Shown: positions 1-8,224 of the stretch, piece after piece | Numbering within the stretch: position 1 is the first letter of the stretch | Layout of the letters: the number at the start of each line of letters is the position of its first letter | Assembly (NCBI RefSeq): GCF_031180885.1 | Contig: NZ_JAPSLK010000002.1 | Coordinates: forward strand, 124,001 to 188,000 | DNA from: Saccharothrix sp. | GTDB taxonomy: Bacteria > Actinomycetota > Actinomycetes > Mycobacteriales > Pseudonocardiaceae | Length of the DNA: 64,000 nt | Reading direction: 5' to 3' | Notes under the pieces: model-generated | Database searches by the model: none | What the model saw: only the letters and a program-made list of their open reading frames with translations | What the model was told of the DNA's origin: nothing | Made by a program: the position numbers and the translations under genes

Positions 1-1
1 G

Positions 2-1561
2 GCGGGTGAGGTCGACGCGACGGTCGCCGTGCTGGCCGCGTCCGGCCGTCCGTTGGCGGCGGTGCAGGCCCGGTTGGACGCGGCGCGGCTCGCGGAGCTG
101 CGCGGACGACCCGAGGCGGCGGCCCGGTACCTGGCGGAAGCGGCACGGGTCCGGCGGCGCGGTCCGGCGACGTTGCGGGCTCGTGGCTGGTACGCGGAAG
201 CGTTGGCCCGCCGGAGTGCTGGAGATGTTGTGGGGGCGCTTCGGGCGGCTCGCAACGGTCTGCGGGTGTTGGACGAGCACCACGCCGCGCCGGCCGCCAG
301 CGACCTGCGCGCCTACTCGGCCGCGCACCGGGCGGACCTGGTGGACGTGGGTCTGCGGATCGCGCTGACCGGACGTCCGGCGGGCGTGTTCGAGTGGGCC
401 GAGCGCGGGCGGGCCAGTCGGTTCCTGGTGCGCCCGGTCCGGCCGCCGGACGATCCGCGGCTGGCCGCCCTGCTCCCCCGGCTGCGCGCCACGACCGCCG
501 AGTTGGAGCGGGCGCGCGCTGAGGGTCGGCAGACCGGTGGGCTGGTGCGCCGCCAGGTCGAGCTGGAACGCCGCATCCGTGACCGGAGCCGGTTGTTGCG
601 GGTCGAACGGTCCGACCGGGTTCCCGCTCCGGTGCGGGTGCGGGAGCTGTCGGCGGCGCTGGGTGACCGCCTGCTGGTGGAGTACGTGCAGGTGGACGAC
701 CGGCTGCTGGCGCTGTCCCTGGTGGACGGCCGGCTGCGCCGGCACGACCTGGCCTCCGCCGCCGAGGTCGCGGGCCTGCTGGAACGGGTGCCGTTCGCGC
801 TGCGCCGGCTGGCCGGTGGCACGTCCGCGCGAGCCTCGGCGCTGCTGCGGGACGTGGCGGCGCGGTTGGACGCACTGCTGCTGCCGTTCCCGGCCGGCCG
901 GCCGCTGGTGGTCGTGCCGACCGGGGTCCTGCACAGCCTGCCGTGGTCGGTCCTGCCGTCGTGCGCCGGCCGCCCGGTGGCGGTGTCGCCGTCGGCGGCG
1001 CTGTGGCACCGGGCCGCGACCCGGCCGCCGTCCGCGCGCGAGGTCGTGGTGGCGGGCGGTCCGGGGTTGCCCGGCGCGCGGGAGGAGGCCGAGGCCGTCG
1101 CCGCGATCCACGGCCGGGCCGCGCTGGTGGACGGCGAGGCGACCGTCGAGGCGGTGCCGGCGGCCCTGGAGACCGCCGGCACCGCGCACCTCGCCGCGCA
1201 CGGCGTGCTGGCCCCGGACAACCCGCTGTTCTCCGCGCTGCTGCTGCACGACGGCCGGCTCAACGTCCACGACGTGCAGCGGCTCAAGCGGGTGCCGGAC
1301 ACCGTCGTGCTCGCCGCGTGCGACGTGGGGCGGTCGGTCGTGGTGTTTGGGGACGAGTTGCTGGGCTTGAGCGCCACGTTCATCGAACGCGGCACGGCCC
1401 GGGTGATCGCCTCCGTGGTGCCGATCCCGGACACCGAGACCAAGCCGTTGATGACCGCAGTGCACCGGCACCTGGCCGCGGGCGCGTCGCCGGCTCAGGC
1501 GTTGGCGGAGGCCCACCTGGAGGTCGGCCCGTCCGGCTTCGTGTGCATCGGCGCGGGGTGA
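2..1561 (+). CDS. CHAT-domain protease-like protein (5' partial)
   Basis: The frame is open to the left edge, so the true start and probably an N-terminal TPR region lie outside; the GTG at 29 is internal. Visible codons 1-519: an alanine/arginine-rich helical part, then a C-terminal CHAT (caspase-HetF-associated with TPRs) domain from about codon 270. The catalytic pair is in place: His400 in HLAAHG and Cys440 in VLAACDVG, followed by the family-typical stretch GDELLGLSATFIERGTARV. CHAT proteins are caspase-like cysteine peptidases, often effectors of signalling or conflict systems. The substrate cannot be inferred. The gene ends 3 bp before a convergent glyoxalase-fold gene. Confidence is high for CHAT, low for role. 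Confidence 0.88.
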   Translation, partial: AGEVDATVAVLAASGRPLAAVQARLDAARLAELRGRPEAAARYLAEAARVRRRGPATLRARGWYAEALARRSAGDVVGALRAARNGLRVLDEHHAAPAASDLRAYSAAHRADLVDVGLRIALTGRPAGVFEWAERGRASRFLVRPVRPPDDPRLAALLPRLRATTAELERARAEGRQTGGLVRRQVELERRIRDRSRLLRVERSDRVPAPVRVRELSAALGDRLLVEYVQVDDRLLALSLVDGRLRRHDLASAAEVAGLLERVPFALRRLAGGTSARASALLRDVAARLDALLLPFPAGRPLVVVPTGVLHSLPWSVLPSCAGRPVAVSPSAALWHRAATRPPSAREVVVAGGPGLPGAREEAEAVAAIHGRAALVDGEATVEAVPAALETAGTAHLAAHGVLAPDNPLFSALLLHDGRLNVHDVQRLKRVPDTVVLAACDVGRSVVVFGDELLGLSATFIERGTARVIASVVPIPDTETKPLMTAVHRHLAAGASPAQALAEAHLEVGPSGFVCIGAG

Positions 1562-1564
1562 CGG

Positions 1565-1972
1565 CTACTTCTGGTTGATCCGCAGCATGTTGCCCGCCGG
1601 GTCGCGGAACGCGCAGTCGCGCACGCCGTAGGGCTGGTCCATCGGCTCCTGGAGCACCTCGCCGCCGGCCGCGCGGACCCGCTCGAAAGTCGCGTCGACG
1701 TCGGAGGTCGTGAAGATCACCCCGCGCAGCAGGCCCTTCGCCAGCAGTTCGGCGGCGGCGTCCCGGTCGGCGGCCGTGGCGTCGGGTGTGGCGACCGCCG
1801 GTTCGAGCACGATGTCCAGGTCAGGCTGGTCGGGCGAGCCGACCGAGACCCACCGCATCCCCTCGTAGGAGACGTCGTTGCGCACCTCCAGGCCGAGGGC
1901 GTCCCGGTAGAAGGCGAGCGCCTTGTCGTGGTCGTCGACCGCGATGAAACAGGTGGAAACCTTGATGTCCAT
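1565..1972 (-). CDS. VOC/glyoxalase-family protein
   Basis: 135 residues, starting at the ATG of MDIKVSTCFIAVDDHDKA; the longer upstream frame has no VOC homology and runs into the regulator gene. This is a single VOC module of two beta-alpha-beta-beta-beta repeats: residues 1-60 hold FIAVDDHDKALAFYRDALGLE, and the C-terminal half ends in VRDCAFRDPAGNMLRINQ, the usual metal-site strand. Such proteins are small metal-dependent lyases, dioxygenases or resistance proteins, and the substrate is unknown here. It lies 10 bp downstream of an AraC-type regulator on the same strand, so the two are probably co-transcribed and functionally linked. Confidence 0.85.
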   Translation of the reverse strand: MDIKVSTCFIAVDDHDKALAFYRDALGLEVRNDVSYEGMRWVSVGSPDQPDLDIVLEPAVATPDATAADRDAAAELLAKGLLRGVIFTTSDVDATFERVRAAGGEVLQEPMDQPYGVRDCAFRDPAGNMLRINQK

Positions 1973-1982
1973 GCCGGCCAAC

Positions 1983-2420
1983 CTACGACCGGGGACCCGG
2001 TTTCGCTTCTCCGTTCCTGATCGGTCGCAGGTACATCTTCGCGAGGCACGCGGGGATGGCCGCACCGTCCTCGTGGTCCCGCGCCCGGTACGCGCTGGGG
2101 CTCTCCCCCACCAACTCGGTGAACCGCGTGCTGAACGACCCCAGCGACGTACAGCCGACCGCGAAGCAGACTTCCGTGACCGACAGATCACCGCGCCTGA
2201 GCAACGCCTTGGCCCGCTCGATGCGCCGGGTCATGAGGTAGCTGTAGGGCGTCTCCCCGAAGGCCGCGCGGAAGCTGCGCGAGAAGTGGCCCGGCGACAT
2301 GAGCGCGACCCTCGCCAGCGCGGGGACGTCCAAGGGCTCCGCGTAGTCCCGGTCCATGGTGTCGCGGGCGCGACGAAGCCGGACGATGTCGTCCAACGGC
2401 ACCCGACCACGGTCTCTCAC
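1983..2420 (-). CDS. AraC/XylS-type regulator, DNA-binding domain only
   Basis: 145 residues with a GTG start (MRDRGRVP). Almost the whole protein is the double helix-turn-helix of AraC/XylS: the first HTH around LARVALMSPGHFSRSFRAAF, the second around VTEVCFAVGCTSLGSFSTRF, then the PSAYR signature. The N-terminal ligand or dimerisation domain of classical AraC proteins is missing, so it resembles MarA/SoxS-type stand-alone regulators. It precedes the glyoxalase-fold gene by 10 bp and likely controls it. The deacetylase gene upstream on the same strand ends 26 bp before it. Only about 26 C-terminal residues are of unclear role. Confidence 0.88.
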   Translation of the reverse strand: MRDRGRVPLDDIVRLRRARDTMDRDYAEPLDVPALARVALMSPGHFSRSFRAAFGETPYSYLMTRRIERAKALLRRGDLSVTEVCFAVGCTSLGSFSTRFTELVGESPSAYRARDHEDGAAIPACLAKMYLRPIRNGEAKPGPRS

Positions 2421-2446
2421 GCGCCCACCATCTCACAGGCAGGCGC

Positions 2447-4270
2447 TCAACCGGCCGGCTGCCACGGCGTGAACCGGCCACCGTCCTGCTGGGACGAGGT
2501 GTGCAGCCGCCCGTCCGCCCCGATCGCCAGCAGGACCACTCGACCGTCCTTGTCCGCGGCGGCGGTCGGGTAGTCGAGCGGCCGGCCGCCGACCGACGTG
2601 CCGTTCACCGACACCGCCCCCGTGGCATCCCGGCCGACGACAACGACACCCTCGCGGGCGTGAACCGCCGCCGGCTGGCCAGGGCCGCCGGGGCCGGGAG
2701 TCCGCACCGGAGGCGACCAACTTCCACCCGATCGGGTGGTTCGCACGATCTCGCCCGTCCCCGCCACGGTGTGCACGACCGTGACGGACCCGTCCGGACC
2801 CACCGCCACGCTCGGCGGCGAGGCGGGCGTGGTCGACGGGTAGGACGAGTCCCACGTCCCGGCCCAGTGGACCACCGACGACACCGTCGTCCCGAACACC
2901 TCGGGCTGCCCCGACGGACCGGTCACCGCGGCCAGCCCGTCCACCACGCCCGAACCGCCCAGCCGGGACCACGCGCCCCAGCGGCCGTCGGCGTCCTGCT
3001 CGGTCCGGCTCACCCCGCCGCCCGCGTCGCGCACGAACACCGCCACCCGCCCGTCCGCGTACGCCGCGGCGGCGGGCGTGCCCACCCGGCGATCGCGCGG
3101 GTCGGGACTGCCCAGGTCGTACCAGCCCCGGTCGTCCCGGCAGACGACGACCCTGGTGTCCAGCCGGCGGGCGCACACCGTGGGACCGTGCCGACCTCGC
3201 ACAACGGACAGGCCGAAGGCCAGCGGACCACCGGGCGAACCCAGGTCGGACAGGCGTTCCCAGCGGTCGCCGGACTGGCGCCAACCCAGGAGCCGCTTGC
3301 CCTGGGCCGCGTAGGCGCGCAGACCGTCGTCGAACGCGCCCACCCACGTGGTGCCCCGGTTCCAGCGGTAGTACATGCGCCGTGGCCAGGCGTCGTAGGA
3401 CGGGTGGCCGGCGGCGTAGCGGTCGTGGGCCTGGTAGGCCGCGAAGTCGGAGATCTTCTCGTTCTGCTGGTCCGGCGAGAGGTTCACCGGCGCCTGGTCG
3501 ATGTTGTAGTCCCGGTAGCCGACCACCACCAGGCGCGGGCGCTTCGGGGACCGCTGGTAGACGCGGGCCGCCTCCTCGGCGAACCGGGCGCTCATGACGT
3601 GGTCGGGGTGGTCGTGCCAGGGCTGCCACTGCGGGTAGTCCGGGTCCGGGTCGCTGTCCTGCACGCGCAGCACGGTGGGCCGGAAGCCGTCCATGAGCTT
3701 GACCAGGACGCGGATCAGGGCGTTGCCGGTGTAGGTGGACGGCTCGGGCATCTTGCCGCCGGTCGGCGTGAGCGTGTCCACCTTGACCACGCCGCCCGCC
3801 CGGTCCTCCCACAGCCGCCGCAGCGCGCCCCGGCCGCCGTCGGCGCGCGGGTCGGCGTCCTCGGGCAGGTTCAGGAACACCAGCGTGACCTGTGGTTTCG
3901 CCTTCAGGGTGTAGCGCTCCCCGACCCGGCCGCCAACCAGGTCCATGGCCGCGCCGTCCCACTCATCGGGCACGCCCGCCATCCGCGCGTACGCCGCCCG
4001 CGCCCCGGCCTGGCGGGACGCCGAGTAGCCGTTGGCGTCGGGCACCTCGGCCTCGCCGGCGGTGACGAACACCGTCATCAGCCGCCGACCGGACCGGACC
4101 GCGTCGCGCACGTCCGGGTTCATGAACAGGATGTCGTCGTCGTGGTGGGCGACCACCTGGAGGTAGGCCACTTCGGTCGCGCCGGCCGGGTCGTCGGCGG
4201 GTTCGGCGCAGGCCACGACCAGCGCGAGGACGAGCGCGACGAACACCGCGACCGGTCGTGCACGAACCAT
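2447..4270 (-). CDS. Lipoprotein PIG-L/LmbE-family deacetylase with C-terminal PLL-like beta-propeller
   Basis: 607 residues from the ATG of MVRARPVAVF; an in-frame start six codons upstream is also possible. The N-terminus is a lipoprotein signal with lipobox LVVAC. Residues about 35-280 form a PIG-L/LmbE deacetylase domain: the zinc motif reads AHHDDD (family AHPDDE) and the distal site is HDHPDH. The rest (about 310-607) has repeated W-x-x-W/LGG blocks such as GRWGAWSRLGG, typical of PLL/fucolectin-like beta-propellers that bind glycans. Predicted role: surface N-deacetylation of an acetylated sugar. It is divergent from a polyprenyl-glycosylation cassette, which suggests a shared envelope glycan, but that link is inference. 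Confidence 0.82.
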   Translation of the reverse strand: MVRARPVAVFVALVLALVVACAEPADDPAGATEVAYLQVVAHHDDDILFMNPDVRDAVRSGRRLMTVFVTAGEAEVPDANGYSASRQAGARAAYARMAGVPDEWDGAAMDLVGGRVGERYTLKAKPQVTLVFLNLPEDADPRADGGRGALRRLWEDRAGGVVKVDTLTPTGGKMPEPSTYTGNALIRVLVKLMDGFRPTVLRVQDSDPDPDYPQWQPWHDHPDHVMSARFAEEAARVYQRSPKRPRLVVVGYRDYNIDQAPVNLSPDQQNEKISDFAAYQAHDRYAAGHPSYDAWPRRMYYRWNRGTTWVGAFDDGLRAYAAQGKRLLGWRQSGDRWERLSDLGSPGGPLAFGLSVVRGRHGPTVCARRLDTRVVVCRDDRGWYDLGSPDPRDRRVGTPAAAAYADGRVAVFVRDAGGGVSRTEQDADGRWGAWSRLGGSGVVDGLAAVTGPSGQPEVFGTTVSSVVHWAGTWDSSYPSTTPASPPSVAVGPDGSVTVVHTVAGTGEIVRTTRSGGSWSPPVRTPGPGGPGQPAAVHAREGVVVVGRDATGAVSVNGTSVGGRPLDYPTAAADKDGRVVLLAIGADGRLHTSSQQDGGRFTPWQPAG

Positions 4271-4293
4271 CGGTACTGCCGCCCCCATCCCCG

Positions 4294-4312
4294 CCTGTCG
4301 GCGCCCGACAGG
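4294..4312. promoter_or_regulatory. 19-bp perfect inverted repeat upstream of the deacetylase gene
   Basis: CCTGTCGG and CCGACAGG are separated by CGC. A further half-site, CCGACAG, follows at 4316-4322. It lies 24 bp before the deacetylase start, inside the divergent region shared with the GT2 gene. It may be a repressor operator or a leader hairpin; no regulator gene is adjacent. Confidence 0.4.
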
Positions 4313-4447
4313 CTACCGACAGAATGGCGGGCGGGAGCGAGCAGTACGGACAAAGCAACGCAATACGGGTGTCCGGCGTCGGTAATGGGTGAGGGCCGCC
4401 GCCGATAGTCCCAGCGGTACTCGTCCAACAGGGGTTCAAGGGGAGTT

Positions 4448-5473
4448 GTGCGCATCTCAGTCGTGGTGCCGTGCTTCAACGAAGAAGCCGGGCTGGAAGA
4501 GCTGTACGCGGCGCTGAGCCAGGTCCTCCCGCCGCTGGGCGGGGACTTCGAGGTCCTGCTCGTCGACGACGGCAGCACCGACAAGACGCTGCCCCTGCTG
4601 CGCACGATCGCCGAGCGGGACCCGCGCTTCAAGTACCTCGCCCTGAGCCGCAACTTCGGCAAGGAAGCGGCCATGCTCGCCGGGCTGAGCCACGCCACCG
4701 GCGACTACGTGGCGATCATGGACGCCGACCTCCAGCACCCGCCGGAGCTGCTCGGCCGCATGGTCGAGATGATCGGCGCGGGCTACGACCAGGTCATCGC
4801 CCGGCGCACCCGCAAGGGCGAGGCGACGCTGCGCAAGCTGGTGTCGACCCTGTACTACAAGATGATCAACAAGGTCATCGACGTCGAGCTGGAGAACGGC
4901 GTCGGCGACTTCCGCGTGCTGAGCAGGCGCGCGGTGCAGGCGCTGCTGTCGCTGGGCGAGGCGAACCGGTTCTCCAAGGGCCTGTTCGCCTGGATCGGCT
5001 TCGACACCGCCGTGATCGACTACGAGAACGTCACCCGCGCGGCCGGCAGCAGCAGCTGGACCTTCCGCAAGCTGCTCAACTACGGCATCGACGGCGTGGT
5101 GTCGTTCAACTCCAAGCCGCTGCGCGTGGCGATCTACCTGGGCGGGCTGGTCACCGTCCTGGCGTTCGCCTACGCGGTGTGGGTGCTGGTGGACGCCGTC
5201 CGCAACGGCGTCGACGCGCCCGGCTACGTGACGCTGATGTGCGCGGTGCTGGTGCTGGGCGGTTTGCAACTGCTGTTCCTGGGTGTGATCGGCGAGTACG
5301 TCGGCCGCATCTACTTCGAGTCCAAGCGCCGGCCGCACTTCCTGGTCAAGGAGTCGGCGGGCGCGGGCCACATCCCGGTGACCCTGCCGCTGGGACGTGA
5401 GCTGCCCGAGCACGCGGCCGAGGTGCGCGGCGAGGTCGTCGCGGGTCCGTTCGCGGAGCGGTCCACGCCGTGA
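4448..5473 (+). CDS. Family-2 glycosyltransferase, polyprenyl-phosphate sugar synthase (GtrB/Dpm1-like)
   Basis: 341 residues, GTG start preceded by AAGGGGAG. The GT-A fold covers residues 1-220: VVVPCFNEEAGLEELY, the nucleotide-sugar motif LLVDDGSTDKT and the metal motif DADLQHP. Two membrane helices follow (about 227-260 and 263-290), with the cytoplasmic end IGEYVGRIYFESKRRPHFLV. This is the GtrB/ArnC layout. Such enzymes move a sugar from a nucleotide donor to polyprenyl phosphate at the inner membrane face. It overlaps the GtrA gene by 4 bp and heads the operon GT2-GtrA-GT-C, a typical three-part envelope sugar-decoration pathway. Sugar and acceptor are not deducible. Confidence 0.9.
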   Translation: MRISVVVPCFNEEAGLEELYAALSQVLPPLGGDFEVLLVDDGSTDKTLPLLRTIAERDPRFKYLALSRNFGKEAAMLAGLSHATGDYVAIMDADLQHPPELLGRMVEMIGAGYDQVIARRTRKGEATLRKLVSTLYYKMINKVIDVELENGVGDFRVLSRRAVQALLSLGEANRFSKGLFAWIGFDTAVIDYENVTRAAGSSSWTFRKLLNYGIDGVVSFNSKPLRVAIYLGGLVTVLAFAYAVWVLVDAVRNGVDAPGYVTLMCAVLVLGGLQLLFLGVIGEYVGRIYFESKRRPHFLVKESAGAGHIPVTLPLGRELPEHAAEVRGEVVAGPFAERSTP

Positions 5474-5886
5474 CCGCCAAACTCGGCCGGATCGTCCGGT
5501 TCGGACTGGTCGGCGTGCTCAACACGGCCGTCTACTACGGGCTCTACCTGCTGTTGAAGCTGGCGCTGCCGTACATGGCGGCGCACATCGTGGCGTTCGT
5601 GCTGGCCATGGTCGGCTCGTACTTCATGAACTGCTTCTTCACCTTCCGCACGAAGCCGTCGTGGAAGACCTTCCTGCTGTTCCCGCTGTCCAACGCGACC
5701 AACTTCGTGGTGACCACCACGGGGTTGTGGGTGCTGGTCACGTGGTTCGCGGTCAACCAGCGGGTCGCTCCCCTGCTCGCCGCCGCGGTGGCGATCCCGT
5801 TCACGTTCATCGTCGCGCAGCTGGTGCTCACCGGACGGTCGAAGCCCGCCGCGCCACCGGTCAGGGAAGAGGAACGGACGTCGTGA
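5470..5886 (+). CDS. GtrA-family membrane protein (candidate lipid-linked sugar flippase)
   Basis: 138 residues, overlapping both neighbours by 4 bp (GTGA). Four hydrophobic helices are visible, beginning IVRFGLVGVLNTAVYYGLYL and containing the family signature around VGSYFMNCFFTFR. GtrA proteins accompany GtrB-type synthases and are thought to help translocate the polyprenyl-phosphate sugar to the outer face. The position between the GT2 synthase and a GT-C-like enzyme fits that role exactly. Length is normal for the family. Confidence 0.9.
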   Translation: MTAKLGRIVRFGLVGVLNTAVYYGLYLLLKLALPYMAAHIVAFVLAMVGSYFMNCFFTFRTKPSWKTFLLFPLSNATNFVVTTTGLWVLVTWFAVNQRVAPLLAAAVAIPFTFIVAQLVLTGRSKPAAPPVREEERTS

Positions 5887-8051
5887 CGACGCTCGTCCAC
5901 CGGCGGGTGTGGGGCCCGCTGGTCGCGTTCGGCGTGTGCGCCGCTGTCGTGCTGCTCGCGCAGGTGCCGTACCTGCGCAACCGCGTGTTCTACGTGTGGG
6001 ACGACAGCGCGGTGCAGTTCATGCCGACCTGGCACCACTTGGGGCAACGGCTCCTCAACGGCGACTGGCCGCCGCTGCTGGACGTCGACGGCTGGATGGG
6101 CGGCAACCTGCCCGCCGAGGCGCTGTTCGGCATCTGGAACCCGGTCAACCTGGGCAACTTCATCCTGGTGTCCCGGTTCGACGACCTGGGCCTGGCCGCG
6201 CTGGTGGTGAAGTCGGAGATCCTGGCGCTGCTGGCGCTGGGCGTCTACCTGGTGTGCCGGGAGCACGGCGCGGGGCGCGGGCCGGCGGCGGTGGTCGCGA
6301 TCGCGCTGCCGTTCAGCGGGTTCACCCTGTACTTCGACACCTCGTCGTGGGTGGCCGGGCTGATGGCGTTCGCGTGGCTGCCCTACACGTGGTGGGCGGC
6401 GCGGCGGGCGGCCCGGGGCGCGTCGAGCCCGCTGTGGGCGATCCTGTTCGGGGCGCTCGCGGTGACCACCGGCAACCCGTACGGCCTGCTGGGCGTGTGC
6501 GTGGTGCTGGCGGCGCTGCTGGTGGAGAACTGGCTGCGGCGGGACCGGTCGGCGCTGGTCCGGCTGTTCCTGATCGGCGGGCTGGTGGCGATGTTCGTGC
6601 CGCTGGTGTACCTGCCGCTGCTGGGGACCTCGTCGGTGACCATGCGGGCGGGGCAGGGGTTCGCCAGCGACGGCATCCTGATGCCGCGGCTGTCGGACCT
6701 GCTGTCGATGAGCATGCCCAGCCACCGGCCGATGATCCGGACGTTCAGCCTGGACTACCGGCTGCGCTCGCCGGGCGTGTACTTCGCGTGGTTCGTGGTG
6801 CCGCTGCTGCCGTGGCTGCACTGGCGGCGGCTGCGCGAGCGGTGGCGGGAACTGGCCGGCGTGCTCGTCGTGCTCGTCGCGTACGCGCTGCTGGCGGCGG
6901 GTCCGTCGAACATGTGGATGTTCCGGTTCCCCCTGCGCCACCTGGAGGTCGTGTACCTGGCGATCGGCGTGCTGTTCGCGGTGGCGTTCACCGGCGGGCC
7001 GCGGTTCGACCACGTCCGACGGCGGGTGGGCCTGACGGTGGCGGCGCTGCTGTTGTCGGGGTGGCTGAGCTTCGCGGCGCAGCCGTGGCAGTGGCGGCAG
7101 CACGCGGTGGCGCTGGCCCTGCTGACCGTCGGGGTCGCGGTGGCCGTGGCGCTGGCCCGGTGGGTCCGGCCGCAGGCGACGTACGCGGCGCTGGTCGCGG
7201 GCGTGGGGGCGGCGCTGTTCCTGCAGACGTCGTGGTTCCCGGTGAACCTGGACGTGGCGGGGTACGGGTTCCCCAAGAAGGTGTCGGAACTGAAGGCGCA
7301 GGCGCTGCCGCACGACGGGACGACGTTCCCGGTGGGGACCGTCCTGCCGGGCAACGTCGGCCTGGTGGCCGACCTGAAGTCCACCGGGTCGTACTCGGGC
7401 ATGTCCTTCCGCGAGTTCGCCACCGCGACCTGCATGAACTACAAGGGCACGACGTGCGCGGGCAGCTTCGGGCAGATCCTCGCGCCGACCGCCGTGGACG
7501 GGCGTCCGCTGGTGGACCTGTTGCGGGTGGGCACGATCGTGGTGCAGAACGACGTGCTGCCCGACGTGCAGGCCCCGCCGGGGTGGCGGATCGCCGACCG
7601 GACCGCCACGCACACGTCCCTGCGCCGCGACCAGCCGCTGCCGTGGCCGGGCGGCCGGTTGTCCTACGCCTCCCCCGGGGTGAAGGTGACGTCGGACGTG
7701 TCGCCGGACGACCGGGACGAGTCGGTGAAGTTCACCAAGGACCGCAACCCGGGCTCGCTGGTCTTCGCGCGCCTGGCCTGGCCGGGCTACCGGGCGGAAC
7801 TCGGCGGCCGCGAGCTGCCCACCCGCCAGGGTCCGGCAGGCGTGCTCATCGTGGACCTGCCCGCGGATGTCGAGGGCGGCGAGGTGACGATCCGCTGGAC
7901 CCCGCCGGGTCTCGGGTTGGGCGCGGGCCTGGCGCTCGCGGGCCTGCTCGGCGCGGTGGCCTACGCCCTGCTCACCCGGCGAAGGCCCCGCCGCGAACGT
8001 CCCGCGCCCGCAGCGGAGACTCCCCAGGACCTCGCCGTGGCGAACGCGTAA
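5883..8051 (+). CDS. YfhO-like polytopic membrane protein, putative GT-C glycosyltransferase
   Basis: 722 residues from the GTG at 5883, which overlaps the GtrA stop; the frame extends upstream but only as a shadow of the GT2/GtrA genes. About 12 membrane helices occupy residues 10-480, then an extracytoplasmic domain, then one last helix and an Arg-rich tail. The first extracytoplasmic loop has acidic YVWDDSAVQFMP followed by GNLPAEALFGIWNPVN, as in YfhO and other GT-C enzymes, where acidic loop residues bind the lipid-linked donor. Predicted final step of the cassette: transfer of the flipped sugar to a surface acceptor. The acceptor is unknown. Confidence 0.8.
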   Translation: MTTLVHRRVWGPLVAFGVCAAVVLLAQVPYLRNRVFYVWDDSAVQFMPTWHHLGQRLLNGDWPPLLDVDGWMGGNLPAEALFGIWNPVNLGNFILVSRFDDLGLAALVVKSEILALLALGVYLVCREHGAGRGPAAVVAIALPFSGFTLYFDTSSWVAGLMAFAWLPYTWWAARRAARGASSPLWAILFGALAVTTGNPYGLLGVCVVLAALLVENWLRRDRSALVRLFLIGGLVAMFVPLVYLPLLGTSSVTMRAGQGFASDGILMPRLSDLLSMSMPSHRPMIRTFSLDYRLRSPGVYFAWFVVPLLPWLHWRRLRERWRELAGVLVVLVAYALLAAGPSNMWMFRFPLRHLEVVYLAIGVLFAVAFTGGPRFDHVRRRVGLTVAALLLSGWLSFAAQPWQWRQHAVALALLTVGVAVAVALARWVRPQATYAALVAGVGAALFLQTSWFPVNLDVAGYGFPKKVSELKAQALPHDGTTFPVGTVLPGNVGLVADLKSTGSYSGMSFREFATATCMNYKGTTCAGSFGQILAPTAVDGRPLVDLLRVGTIVVQNDVLPDVQAPPGWRIADRTATHTSLRRDQPLPWPGGRLSYASPGVKVTSDVSPDDRDESVKFTKDRNPGSLVFARLAWPGYRAELGGRELPTRQGPAGVLIVDLPADVEGGEVTIRWTPPGLGLGAGLALAGLLGAVAYALLTRRRPRRERPAPAAETPQDLAVANA

Positions 8052-8054
8052 CCC

Positions 8055-8085
8055 CCGGCGGTGGGCCGACCCGACCCACCGCCGG
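8055..8085. terminator. Hairpin terminator after the glycosylation cassette
   Basis: CCGGCGGTGGG and CCCACCGCCGG form a perfect 11-bp stem with a 9-nt loop, 3 bp after the stop of the YfhO-like gene. There is no T-run, as is usual in high-GC actinomycetes. It can also serve the convergent VOC gene. Confidence 0.75.
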
Positions 8086-8171
8086 CTCCCCGGCCGCCGG
8101 CCCCGCCCCCGTACCGTCGGCTCAACGGCCCGCATCAGCCCCCGCCCACGTACCGCCGACCCACACGCCCG

Positions 8172-8217
8172 GAATTGTCGGTCCCCCGTGAGATCATGGA
8201 AGCGGGGGCCGGAGGCC
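8172..8217. repeat. 46-bp dispersed hairpin repeat, copy A (intergenic)
   Basis: 38 of 46 positions match copy B at 37756-37801 without gaps. The flanks AATTGTCGG and GGGGGCCGGAGGCC are conserved. An internal CCCCCG/CGGGGG stem brackets a loop containing ATGGAA. The copy ends 7 bp before the VOC gene stop, in the 3' gap between convergent genes. Confidence 0.7.
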
Positions 8218-8224
8218 GGCCGCC

